Part shown: positions 52,165 to 60,522 of the stretch, piece after piece
How the letters are laid out: every line of letters begins with the position of its first letter
How positions within the stretch are numbered: position 1 is the first letter of the stretch
DNA from: Flavobacterium gillisiae
GTDB taxonomy: Bacteria; Bacteroidota; Bacteroidia; Flavobacteriales; Flavobacteriaceae
Assembly: GCF_900107635.1 (NCBI RefSeq)
Contig: NZ_FNRD01000003.1
Location: 278,234-342,233, forward strand
DNA: 64,000 bases
Direction: 5' to 3'
Notes under the pieces: generated by a model
Seen by the model: only the letters and a program-made list of their open reading frames with translations
Database searches by the model: none
What the model was told of the DNA's origin: nothing
Program-made: the position numbers and the translations under genes

Positions 52165-53604
52165 GTGAAAATTCTCGACAAATACTTATTAAAAACATTC
52201 CTGATTACATTTACTACGGTATTTGTAATCTTGTTTTTTATATTCATACTGCAGACTGTTTGGCTCTTTATAGCTGAACTAGCTGGTAAAGATCTGGATA
52301 TAGCTTTAATCATTAAGTTTTTGATGTTCTCGATGCCTCGAATAATTCCGCTGGTATTACCCCTTTCCATATTGCTTGCTTCGATAATGACCTTTGGAAA
52401 TCTAGCGGAGAACTATGAGTTTGCAGCTATGAAATCAGCGGGCATATCATTGCAAAGAGCTATGAGAAGCCTCACCGCATTTATTCTTTTATTAAGTATT
52501 GTTGCTTTCTTTTTTGCCAACAATGTAATTCCGTACGCAGAATATAAATTTATCAATTTCAGAAAAAACATCGCGCAAGTAAAACCAGCCATGGCCATAG
52601 CCGAAGGACAGTTTAGCGATGTGGGAGATTACAATATCAAAGTCAATAAAAAGTCTGGCGATAACGGGAATATTTTGACTGGTATTACTATCCATAAGAA
52701 ATCCAGTATAGGTGACGGAAGTAAAACCGTAATCAAAGCAAAAGACGGAAAATTAGTCAGCAGCGAGAAATCTAGTATCTTACAATTAGTACTTAATAAC
52801 GGTAACTATTATGAGGATCTCGTTCCTAAAAAATATGAAGACAGAGCAAAATTGCCTTTCGCGAAAAGCGCCTTCAAAAAATATACTCTCAACATCGATT
52901 TATCGCAATTGAATAAAGTGGACGTCGATGAAAATAATATCGCCAACACCAATACAATGCTAACGATTAATGAGTTAAGCTATACATTGGATTCCTTGCA
53001 TAAAAATTTGAAAACCGAAATCGTATCGTATTCGGAAAACATCAATTTAAGAACTGGAATAACCAACAACAACATTCTCCCTAAAACAGTCGTCGAGAAA
53101 AGAAAACAACTTCCCGCCGATATTTTATCAGTGTATACTGATAAACAAAAATTGGAGATATTAAAAATGGCAAACAGCAACACGGTCAGTACAGGATACT
53201 CCATTGATGCTACTAGGGTTAACTTAGAAAACAAACAGAAAAACATTAACAACCATCAACTTGCATTTTACGATAAATTTGTAATCGCATATGCCTGTTT
53301 TATGATGTTTTTTATAGGAGCTCCTTTGGGCGCCATTATTAGAAAAGGTGGTCTTGGATTGCCTATTATATTTGCTGTTTTAATTTTTATTTCCTTTCAC
53401 TTTATAAACACTTTCGGAAAAAAAATAGCACAAGAAAATGGCCTATCTCCTTTTATGGGAGCCTGGATGTCATCCTTTATTCTGACCCCATTAGCTATAC
53501 TATTAACCTATCGCGCAACAAATGATATAGGATTAATAAACATGGACGTTATTTTAAGTCCATTCCAAAAACTATTTCAAAAATTATTTCCATCTAAAAA
53601 ATAA
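52165..53604 (+). CDS. LptF/LptG-family permease
   Basis: A 479-residue membrane component of the LPS-export ABC transporter. Starts with GTG at 52165. Three N-terminal helices (LKTFLITFTTVFVILFFIF, MPRIIPLVLPLSILLASIMTFG), a large periplasmic jellyroll-type domain (about 130-330) and three C-terminal helices (FVIAYACFMMFFIGAPLGAIIRKGGLGLPIIFAVLIF) follow the YjgP/YjgQ plan, with the coupling-helix motif ELAENYEFAAMKSAGIS-like NLAENYEFAAMKSAGISL. The periplasmic part is longer than in E. coli LptG. Only one of the two paralogues is in this window. Confidence 0.93.
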   Translation: MKILDKYLLKTFLITFTTVFVILFFIFILQTVWLFIAELAGKDLDIALIIKFLMFSMPRIIPLVLPLSILLASIMTFGNLAENYEFAAMKSAGISLQRAMRSLTAFILLLSIVAFFFANNVIPYAEYKFINFRKNIAQVKPAMAIAEGQFSDVGDYNIKVNKKSGDNGNILTGITIHKKSSIGDGSKTVIKAKDGKLVSSEKSSILQLVLNNGNYYEDLVPKKYEDRAKLPFAKSAFKKYTLNIDLSQLNKVDVDENNIANTNTMLTINELSYTLDSLHKNLKTEIVSYSENINLRTGITNNNILPKTVVEKRKQLPADILSVYTDKQKLEILKMANSNTVSTGYSIDATRVNLENKQKNINNHQLAFYDKFVIAYACFMMFFIGAPLGAIIRKGGLGLPIIFAVLIFISFHFINTFGKKIAQENGLSPFMGAWMSSFILTPLAILLTYRATNDIGLINMDVILSPFQKLFQKLFPSKK

Positions 53605-53613
53605 ATACCTATC

Positions 53614-54747
53614 ATGGTTAAAAATAAAATACAACTTAACACAATAGAAGAAGCAATCGAAGACATCCGTCAAGGGAAAATAATCATAGTTGTTGACGAT
53701 GAAGATCGTGAAAACGAAGGTGATTTTTTGGCTGCAGCCGAAAAAGTAACACCGGAAATGATTAATTTCATGGCTACTCACGGCCGTGGGTTGATTTGTG
53801 CTCCATTAACTGAAAGCCGTTGTAAAGAATTAGGATTACACGTGATGGTTACTAACAATACTGACCCGATGGAAACTGCTTTTACGGTTTCTGTAGATTT
53901 GAGAGGTGGTGGTGTAACCACAGGAATATCTGCTGCAGATAGAGCTAAAACTGTTTTATCTTTCGCTAATTCTGATACCAAACCACATGATTTAGCCAGA
54001 CCGGGACATATATTTCCTTTGATAGCTAAACAAGGAGGCGTCCTTAGAAGAACAGGTCATACTGAAGCTGCTATTGATTTCGCAAGATTGGCCGGTTTTA
54101 AGTCGGCGGGAGTTATTGTAGAGATTATGAACGAAGATGGCTCTATGGCACGCTTGCCTGAATTGGCAAAAGTGGCTAAAAAGTTCGATTTAAAATTAGT
54201 TTCTATCGAAGCTCTAGTAGCCTACAGAATGCAACACGACAGTCTGATTGTTAAAAAAGATGATTTTGATATAGAAACTCGTTTTGGTACTTTTCGTTTG
54301 AGAGCGTACGAGCAAACGACCAATAAACAAATTCATATCGCACTTACGAAGGGAACTTGGAATCTAGGCGAGCCTGTTTTAACAAGAATCAATTCATCTC
54401 AAGTAAATAACGATTTATTAGGTACTTTAACTAATAATGCAGACCAGCAGCTTGATGATATGTTTAAAATCATAAACGAGCAAGGTAAAGGAGCTGTTAT
54501 CTTTGTCAATCAAGATATGCAGTCCGTAAATTTACTGAACCGTATCTCCGAATTGAAAGCATTACAATCAGAAGGAAAAATGAAAGCTCCTAAAATCATT
54601 ATTGATAGTAAAGATTATGGGATTGGTGCTCAAATATTACACGACATTGATATTTCTAAAATTAGATTAGTCTCAAATACAGAGCAAGGAAAACGAGTTG
54701 GAATGATTGGATACGGCTTAGAAATCACGGAATATGTAAAATACTAA
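53614..54747 (+). CDS. ribB: 3,4-dihydroxy-2-butanone 4-phosphate synthase with degenerate GTP cyclohydrolase II domain
   Basis: A 377-residue riboflavin-pathway protein. Residues 1-~205 are a complete RibB, which makes the four-carbon precursor from ribulose-5-phosphate ([54 protein letters not shown]). Residues ~215-377 align with GTP cyclohydrolase II but have lost its zinc-binding cysteines: [20 protein letters not shown] replaces the C-x10-C-x-C region, and the RQEGRGIG segment reads VNQDMQSVN. The late [11 protein letters not shown] and YGLEITEY motifs remain. A separate RibA must exist elsewhere. It ends the tpx-led run. Confidence 0.93.
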   Translation: MVKNKIQLNTIEEAIEDIRQGKIIIVVDDEDRENEGDFLAAAEKVTPEMINFMATHGRGLICAPLTESRCKELGLHVMVTNNTDPMETAFTVSVDLRGGGVTTGISAADRAKTVLSFANSDTKPHDLARPGHIFPLIAKQGGVLRRTGHTEAAIDFARLAGFKSAGVIVEIMNEDGSMARLPELAKVAKKFDLKLVSIEALVAYRMQHDSLIVKKDDFDIETRFGTFRLRAYEQTTNKQIHIALTKGTWNLGEPVLTRINSSQVNNDLLGTLTNNADQQLDDMFKIINEQGKGAVIFVNQDMQSVNLLNRISELKALQSEGKMKAPKIIIDSKDYGIGAQILHDIDISKIRLVSNTEQGKRVGMIGYGLEITEYVKY

Positions 54748-54851
54748 AATATTTTGATTTTATTTCTAAAAATATTTTCAAGCTAATATAAAGGAAATGA
54801 AACGATTAAAAAATAGTTTAAAAAACAGTTGAAATTTTTCTTCAAATTGTT

Positions 54852-54881
54852 TTTGTTAATCGAAAAAGGTGCTTATATTTG
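54852..54881 (+). promoter_or_regulatory. Promoter of tRNA-Ser
   Basis: TTTG (54852-54855) and TATATTTG (54874-54881) are 18 bases apart, about 33 bases before the mature tRNA. Confidence 0.8.
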
Positions 54882-54913
54882 CACTCGCAATCAGGTAATG
54901 GTTGTCGCTCACT

Positions 54914-54998
54914 GGAGAAATGGCAGAGCGGTCGAATGCGGCAGTCTTGAAAACTGTTGACTGTAACAGGTCCGGGGGTTCGAATCCCTCTTTCTCCG
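54914..54998 (+). tRNA. tRNA-Ser(UGA)
   Basis: Acceptor arms GGAGAAA (54914-54920) and TTTCTCC (54991-54997) with discriminator G. Anticodon loop CTTGAAA gives anticodon TGA at 54948-54950. A long class-II variable arm (GTTGACTGTAACAGG) and T-loop TTCGAAT follow. CCA is not encoded. A tyrosine recombinase gene begins 252 bases downstream, so this tRNA is the likely integration target. Confidence 0.96.
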
Positions 54999-55021
54999 CT
55001 GGTTAATTCAAATAACCTCCC

Positions 55022-55060
55022 AAAACCCTTTAAATCGTATGATTTAGAGGGTTTTTTCTT
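55022..55060 (+). terminator. Terminator after tRNA-Ser
   Basis: A 15-bp stem from 55022-55036 with 55041-55055 (AAAACCCTTTAAATC against GATTTAGAGGGTTTT, one G-U) closed by GTAT, then TTCTTTT. Confidence 0.88.
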
Positions 55061-55113
55061 TTATACCCCTTCCAAATTATTCATAGTTTATCATATTAAA
55101 AGGGGTACTATTC

Positions 55114-55147
55114 GGGGCACTTGCAAAATTCAAAAAAATTGTGCCCC
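55114..55147 (+). repeat. GGGGCAC/GTGCCCC hairpin upstream of the integrase
   Basis: GGGGCAC (55114-55120) and GTGCCCC (55141-55147) form a perfect 7-bp inverted repeat with a 20-base loop, about 100 bases before the integrase gene. Just upstream is AAAGGGGTAC (55099-55108), which recurs at 63021. It may be a binding site of the recombinase or part of its leader; not proven. Confidence 0.55.
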
Positions 55148-55249
55148 TACCTATGGTAATCCCAATAATAGCAAGGAGTTCATTAAATGGACATCTTGTT
55201 TTGTGTTGATAGTAATTTTAAATTTCTATTAACTTAAAGGTCACCAGCT

Positions 55250-56488
55250 ATGAATGAAAACATCTCAATCCTCTTTTACTTAAAAAGAGCCAAAGTCAAC
55301 GCACAAGGGTTAGTTCCTATTTTTCAAAGAATAACTATCAATGGCAAACGCATTGATAATAGTACAGGAAAGTTTATTGATCCCTCCAAATGGCATACCG
55401 AAATGTCTAAAATGAGGGGTGCCTCAGAAGAAGCTCGTTCAATAAATGGACATCTTGAACATTTGAAATCCAAAATATACGATGCTGAGAAAAACTTAAT
55501 CAAAACCGACATTCCTATAAATTCTGAAACATTAAAAAACAAATTACTAGGTATCAAAGAACGCCGCAGAACCCTCATCCCTATCTTCCAAGACCACAAC
55601 AACAAAATCAAAGAATTGGTGGGTAAAGAATATGCACCAGGAACATTGGAACGTTACAATACTTCTTTAAAGCACACCAAAGATTTTCTGGAATGGAAAT
55701 ACAAAATATCCGATATCGAGATTGATAAAATAAACCATGCTTTTATAACCGATTATGAATTCTACTTGCGTAGTGTTCGAAACTGCGCCAACAACACCGC
55801 GGTTAAATACATAAAGAACTTCAGCAAAATCATCAAAATATGTTTGGCCAATAATTGGATTGACAGAAACCCTTTCAGTAACTACAAAGCCAAAGTCAGA
55901 GAAGTGGAACGCGTATATTTATCAGAGAAAGAGATTCAGAATATCATCAACAAAGATTTCAAAACAGATAGATTATCATTAGTACGCGATATCTTTCTTT
56001 TTAGCTGCTTTACCGGCTTGGCATACATTGATGTCAAAAACTTAACAAAGTCCCACATAAGCCTTGGTATTGACGGAGAGAAATGGATATTTACACACCG
56101 CCAGAAAACAGAAACGGCTTCGAAGATTCCAATTCTTCCAATTACCCAAATGATTATTGATAAATACGAAGATCATCCAGAATGCTGCAATCAAAACAAA
56201 CTGCTACCCATTTTGAGTAACCAGAAGATGAATGCCTATTTAAAGGAAATTGCCGGCGTTTGTGAAATTGAAAAAGAACTTACTTTTCACATTGCCCGAC
56301 ATACTTTTGCAACCACTGTAACACTCACAAACGGGGTTCCTATTGAAAGCGTGAGCAAAATGCTAGGACACAAAAACTTACGAACCACACAACATTATGC
56401 AAAAGTTTTAGATAAAAAAGTGAGTGAGGACATGATGATTTTGAGAGATAAATTTAAAGAAGGTTTAATGGTTCAATCGATGATTTAG
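55250..56488 (+). CDS. Tyrosine-type site-specific recombinase (Bacteroidota integrase)
   Basis: A 412-residue integrase. An N-terminal arm-binding domain (ISILFYLKRAKVNAQGLVPIFQRITINGK) and SAM-like core-binding domain (GTLERYNTSLKHTKDFLEWKY) precede the catalytic domain. Catalytic residues visible: the beta-hairpin Lys region HRQKTETASKIPILP, HIARHTFATTVTL (H-x-x-R) and GHKNLRTTQHYAKV with the nucleophile Tyr. The usual first Arg (box I, TGLR) is replaced: the sequence reads CFTGLAYIDVKNL, the form typical of IntDOT-like Bacteroidota integrases. It lies directly 3' of tRNA-Ser in the same direction, consistent with tRNA-targeted integration. It appears intact. Confidence 0.93.
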   Translation: MNENISILFYLKRAKVNAQGLVPIFQRITINGKRIDNSTGKFIDPSKWHTEMSKMRGASEEARSINGHLEHLKSKIYDAEKNLIKTDIPINSETLKNKLLGIKERRRTLIPIFQDHNNKIKELVGKEYAPGTLERYNTSLKHTKDFLEWKYKISDIEIDKINHAFITDYEFYLRSVRNCANNTAVKYIKNFSKIIKICLANNWIDRNPFSNYKAKVREVERVYLSEKEIQNIINKDFKTDRLSLVRDIFLFSCFTGLAYIDVKNLTKSHISLGIDGEKWIFTHRQKTETASKIPILPITQMIIDKYEDHPECCNQNKLLPILSNQKMNAYLKEIAGVCEIEKELTFHIARHTFATTVTLTNGVPIESVSKMLGHKNLRTTQHYAKVLDKKVSEDMMILRDKFKEGLMVQSMI

Positions 56489-56723
56489 TTTTTATTTTTA
56501 GAATTAAGAAAAATCTGTTTATATTTTCATCTAATAATTTATAAATTAAAGTTTGAGACATTTAAAACAGAGGGAATTATTGTAGGAGGGCCTGATACAG
56601 ATAACCTAATTTATATACAAGTAAAGAGATCCTACATTCATAACCCTACAAACTATCTGTTTTTACATATAAAACGAGTTTACTTTAGATATATTATGAA
56701 TTGAAAGAGTCTTACAATGACAT

Positions 56724-58502
56724 TCATTCTCGATTTATCTGAAAAGTCAACATGTCATAATAATTTGCTCTCATTTCACTTGAACATTGAATTAGTGAAA
56801 ATCGTGCAATATTCGATTCAAATTTATCAATATGACTTTCAACTTTTAAATCAACTTTTAGTTGAGAAGTAAATGCCAATACAAAAGTTATTTTTCTATT
56901 AAACAAGTTTTTAAATTCTTCTAATGATAAGCCGTCAATATTATGTTGCTTTTTAACGAGACTATTATAAAGTTTATCTAATATGTTTTTTTCTTTTGTA
57001 CCTAATGCATCTTTTAAACGCCTTGCGGCAATAGTTACTTGATTTGTGAGTTCTCGCATGTTAGAACTAAAGCCATATTTTACATGAATTAAATAGATAT
57101 TTGAATCGTCATAATTTAAAATATCACATAATTCCACACCATCAGTAATAATTGTATCAATTACAATGTAGTTTGGAATATTATTGTACTGCAAATTATA
57201 TTGCTTTTCAGTATTTATTAATTGCTTATTCCAACTTAATTTGAGAATATGCTTTGGCGCGGGATAAGTTTTTAAGATATGTACCGTATTTATTTTCAAA
57301 TCATTTATAAACGAATCACGCAAAATATACCATTTTGTGTCTATGAGAAATACTGGTTTTCCTTGTACAGGAAATTCTGTTGAAATGTGAAATAAAAAGC
57401 CTGAAGTAACTGTACTCTTTTTATTATTGTTTTGGTAACAAGAAATTCTAACACCTTGAAGAAAAATTTTAAAATTAAATAGATCATTATCTCCATATTT
57501 CTCAACAGCTCTTGACAAAACAGCATCATAAATTTCAGTTTTATCGTTTACTTTTTTAAACATAACATACCCCCCACCTTCTGTTTTTTCTTTTAATTTA
57601 TATTCATCAGCTTCATAAAATTTTTCAATATTGTTGGGATTGGCAAAGTCGTATTCAAATTTATTATGAGGACTTAAATTTCGATTTCCTACATTTCCAA
57701 TATCATTATACATTCTTTTAATTAATTCCGGCTTGCAAAAATTATCTATAAATACATTATCGGTGATTTCCTGATATGAGCTTAAATAATCGGATGGAAC
57801 TAATTCAGAAATATAACCCAGTTCAATAATGATCTTGTGTAGGCTTTCAAAATCAACACCTTTTTTTATTTTGAAAGCTTTTCCAACAAATACTTGGATT
57901 CTATCATTAGGTTTACTTTTTAAAAAATTGAAATGTAAATCTGTTATTTCTTGACTTAATTTCAAGTGTATTTCTTGAGGAACTTTTCCGAATTTTATAA
58001 AATCTATTATTCGGTAATTTCCACGGAATTGTTGATTTTGACCTGCAACTGCCCCTGTAATACCTCTAGATTTTATTGATGCTAATTCGTCTAATTCAGG
58101 TTTCATAATCCTGGCATAAACATTAAGCCCAAACGAATGATCAATAAAAGGAAGAATCATTTGATATGCATTACCTCCAATAACGCAAAAAATATCATAT
58201 TCCGTTACTATGAATAATATTAGTGAAAGTTTTTGTTGGCTAAAGTTTTCATCATCTCTTAAATTGTGTGGTAAAAATTCATGCCAATCAGAAACAAATT
58301 CTTTTGAATTAAATAAGTAGAGATAATATGTGAAATTTTCTTTTGTTATGCTTTTTAAATTCTCGGCTTTGAAGTCTGACTTGATTCCAAGAACCTTTAT
58401 TGACGTAGTAATTACTTTCACAATTATAGATTCAGCGTCTTTTAAATCCTTTAAGATACGCTGCTTTTGATCAATTCTATAAATCTTTGGATTTTGTGTC
58501 AT
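56724..58502 (-). CDS. DUF6119 / TIGR04141-family sporadically distributed protein
   Basis: A 592-residue protein I assign to the TIGR04141 (DUF6119) family from its overall layout: IFCVIGGNAYQMILPFIDHSFGLNVYARIM, the central IKSRGITGAVAGQNQQFRGNYRIIDF, KGVDFESLHKIIIEL, and the C-terminal ELCDILNYDDSNIYLIHVKYGFSSNMRELTNQ. The D...HVK segment looks like a restriction-endonuclease-type nuclease core, and family members are patchily distributed and often sit in defence or mobile regions. No biochemical role is established to my knowledge. It follows the integrase convergently and is probably island cargo. Gap 56489-56723 holds nothing recognised. Confidence 0.62.
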   Translation of the reverse strand: MTQNPKIYRIDQKQRILKDLKDAESIIVKVITTSIKVLGIKSDFKAENLKSITKENFTYYLYLFNSKEFVSDWHEFLPHNLRDDENFSQQKLSLILFIVTEYDIFCVIGGNAYQMILPFIDHSFGLNVYARIMKPELDELASIKSRGITGAVAGQNQQFRGNYRIIDFIKFGKVPQEIHLKLSQEITDLHFNFLKSKPNDRIQVFVGKAFKIKKGVDFESLHKIIIELGYISELVPSDYLSSYQEITDNVFIDNFCKPELIKRMYNDIGNVGNRNLSPHNKFEYDFANPNNIEKFYEADEYKLKEKTEGGGYVMFKKVNDKTEIYDAVLSRAVEKYGDNDLFNFKIFLQGVRISCYQNNNKKSTVTSGFLFHISTEFPVQGKPVFLIDTKWYILRDSFINDLKINTVHILKTYPAPKHILKLSWNKQLINTEKQYNLQYNNIPNYIVIDTIITDGVELCDILNYDDSNIYLIHVKYGFSSNMRELTNQVTIAARRLKDALGTKEKNILDKLYNSLVKKQHNIDGLSLEEFKNLFNRKITFVLAFTSQLKVDLKVESHIDKFESNIARFSLIQCSSEMRANYYDMLTFQINRE

Positions 58503-58586
58503 GAGCTGTCTTTTCTTATCTGATTGTTTATGTGATTAACGATAGAGTGATTTCGTATAGAAAGCGCTAAAAGATCTTTTTAGAAC

Positions 58587-58784
58587 TCAATTTAAAGTAA
58601 ACATAGTTGATTTGTCGTGCAAAAAAGGCGCATTATAAAATATTTGAACTCTACCACTATAAGAATCAATTCCCATAAGTAAACTACCGCCGGTTCCGTT
58701 CAACATGGACTTTATTACTTCGTCCATTAGCTCTCGCTCGGGTGTTGGATTTTCAAGCCCAACCTTAGCTGTTAGCCGATCGCC
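58587..58784 (-). pseudogene. Open fragment with repeat C, possible C-terminal gene remnant
   Basis: On the minus strand 65 codons are open before a TGA at 58589-58587, reading RLTAKVGLENPTPERELMDE then SMLNGTGGSLLMGIDSYSG and NAPFLHDKSTMF. Only an internal ATG is available and no upstream half exists, because the frame meets a stop at 58787. Bases 58667-58777 recur in decayed form at 60428-60516, where MLSGIGGSLLKGIGYS can still be read. Either two remnants of one gene, or copies of a structured spacer that happen to be open. Confidence 0.45.
58667..58777 (-). repeat. Spacer repeat C (partner at 60428)
   Basis: Minus strand begins GGCTAACAGCTAAGGTT, 13 bases after the stop of the gene at 58791, and contains GGTAGTTTACTTATGGGAAT. 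The partner reads CTAACAGATAAGGTT and GGTAGTTTACTTAAGGGGAT. Small internal hairpins (GGTTGG/CCAAC, GGAC/GTCC) are seen. Confidence 0.7.
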
Positions 58785-58790
58785 CTATAT

Positions 58791-59579
58791 TTAATTAAAT
58801 TCCGCTTTTATAAATGTTAAACCGTTTTTTTTCATCATTCTGTACTTGTCGTTCAATTCAGTCCAAGGAAGAATTTCGTAGATATAAAGCCAATATCTGT
58901 CAAAATCATCAATTTTAAGATATTTTGCTTGGTCTTTATATTCCTTTAAATATGCTTTCTTTTCGTGTTTTTTGTCATAAAGGAATGAAACCATCATAAA
59001 TATACAATCTGTTGATAAAATTGAATCATCTTTAAGCGTTGTTAAGTCAATTTTAAAATCATATTTTAATGACCAATAAACGGCATAGGAACAAGCTTCA
59101 TGTATTTTTTTCTTAACACCGTAAGCATAAATATCTTTTGCAATTTCTTTGATAATTGATTTGTCAATATTATGGGTTTCAAAAACTTTAACTTCAAGTA
59201 GATTTATTAAATATGGATATAATAAAACTAGATGATGAATTTGCTTTATGTAATAATTTTTTGCGTTTTTATCTAAATGCTTATTAGATATGATTTTTAT
59301 TGCATAATTAATGATTGAACCATCTGATTCTTCATCTAACATTAATTCAATTGCAAAATCTAAAAAACCTTTTAATTCTTTTACTCTAATTGCTTCTTTT
59401 CCATTTACTATGTATGTGTTAGTAAAATTAAAATGATTCAATTTCGTAACCCAATTCTTGACACTTGCTTGTGGCAATGGAATTGTTTTGGATTTTTTAT
59501 TGTTTAACGCTAATTCATATTTTTTTAATTCTTCGGATAAACACAAAAAAAATCTGTCAGATTCTTCGTGAGAATCCAC
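58791..59579 (-). pseudogene. C-terminal fragment of a reverse transcriptase (defence-type), 5' part missing
   Basis: 262 residues that begin NSHEES-like: MDSHEESDRFFLCLSEELKK, then YELALNNKKSKTIPLPQAS and VKNWVTKLNHFNF. This is the segment that follows the YxDD catalytic box in Abi/DRT-type reverse transcriptases (palm end and thumb), with a helical C-terminal region (LDKNAKNYYIKQIHHLVLLYP). The fingers and the YxDD box are absent: in frame, a stop lies four codons upstream of the GTG at 59579, and the DNA beyond is a spacer element. It is thus a beheaded gene, probably inactive as a polymerase. The exact RT class is uncertain. Confidence 0.65.
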
Positions 59580-59645
59580 ATTCTGGTTCTATCCGTTTTT
59601 CTACTGTGTTGTCTGACGCTTTGCCGCTTTGAAATGGCGCATGCT

Positions 59646-59731
59646 TCGTAACCTTTCGGTTAACGTGTTAAAATAAAGTTGATACGAAACGGCAATTCCA
59701 CTAAATCATACACCAGCTCAAAGGCTGTTAA
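59646..59731 (-). repeat. Structured element B at the 3' end of the gene at 59746
   Basis: Carries the 26-base core GATACGAAACGGCAATTCC...CTAAAT at 59681-59706, matching element A (20754-20779) at 24 of 26 positions. Both copies also share TCGTAACC on the left and AGCTCAAA on the right. Minus strand begins GTTAACAGCC 12 bases after the DUF4468-like stop codon. The upstream side joins the truncated reverse transcriptase. Confidence 0.72.
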
Positions 59732-59745
59732 CTGTAGTGCATTTT

Positions 59746-60243
59746 TTACCAATCACTTTTCTTATTTGTATTTTGTAAAATATATATTTTTAATTCATCT
59801 ATTGAAGTTTTTATGTCTTTTTCAGTTGACTTAAAAATCGATTTTTTGAAACCTAAACTTTTGCTTTCAAAATCCATATTTCCTGAACCAGAGCTATAAT
59901 AACTGAAATTAGAATAAGTATATCGCATTTTTCCATCTTTAAAATCTAAAACTAAAGTATGAGAAATAAAACCTTCCTTCATAAACAATGTTGATCTGAA
60001 ATTACCTTTCGCAATTATTTTTAAACTTTCTTTATCTGCTAGTTGAATAACGTCTTTTGCTGATTTATAATTTAGCACAATCCATTCCTTAGCTTTAGTG
60101 AAAATTACATCAGCTTTTAAACCGTCAAGTGCAATTATTTCACTCGCTTCATATTTTTGAGAAATACTGTCTTTTACAATACTTTGTCCAAATGTGTTTA
60201 TTGAAAAAAGAGTAAATAAACATACTGCAAATAATTTTTTCAT
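59746..60243 (-). CDS. Secreted DUF4468-like protein
   Basis: A 165-residue protein with signal peptide MKKLFAVCLFTLFSINTFGQ. The mature part resembles the Bacteroidota DUF4468 (TBP-like fold) family: LKADVIFTKAKEWIVLNYKSAKDVIQLADKESLKIIAKGNF, then HTLVLDFKDGKMRYTYSNFSYY. The function of the family is unknown. Both ends are flanked by structured spacers (element B after it, repeat D further upstream), so it looks like one cassette in a row of single genes. Confidence 0.72.
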   Translation of the reverse strand: MKKLFAVCLFTLFSINTFGQSIVKDSISQKYEASEIIALDGLKADVIFTKAKEWIVLNYKSAKDVIQLADKESLKIIAKGNFRSTLFMKEGFISHTLVLDFKDGKMRYTYSNFSYYSSGSGNMDFESKSLGFKKSIFKSTEKDIKTSIDELKIYILQNTNKKSDW

Positions 60244-60427
60244 TATATTTTTTTTATAGATTCCAATTTTGACGCGCAGGCATTATAGTTAACGAGTAAA
60301 CATCATCAAATATATACAACTTTACAGGAATTATTAAACTTAGTAATCTCCAATAATAAACAAAAAAAACAGAAAGCTACTCCCCTATTTTCTGAGACCT
60401 TACCGACCTTATACTATTATGAATAAC

Positions 60428-60516
60428 CAATCCCCTTAAGTAAACTACCTCCAATTCCGCTCAACATTGCTTCATTGTTCGTTTTTCAAGTCCAACGAAA
60501 CCTTATCTGTTAGCAG
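60428..60516 (-). repeat. Spacer repeat D (partner of repeat C)
   Basis: Minus strand begins CTAACAGATAAGGTTTCG, just after the stop of the ATPase gene, and contains GCAATGTTGAGCGGAATTGG and GGTAGTTTACTTAAGGGGAT. It is a shortened, decayed relative of 58667-58777. The remaining spacer to 60244 is AT-rich and holds nothing else recognised. Confidence 0.68.
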
Positions 60517-60522
60517 CAGTTC

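Noticed and set aside
54957..55232. 91-codon frame overlapping the tRNA-Ser
   Set aside because: It starts inside the tRNA and runs through its terminator hairpin; no protein-like features.
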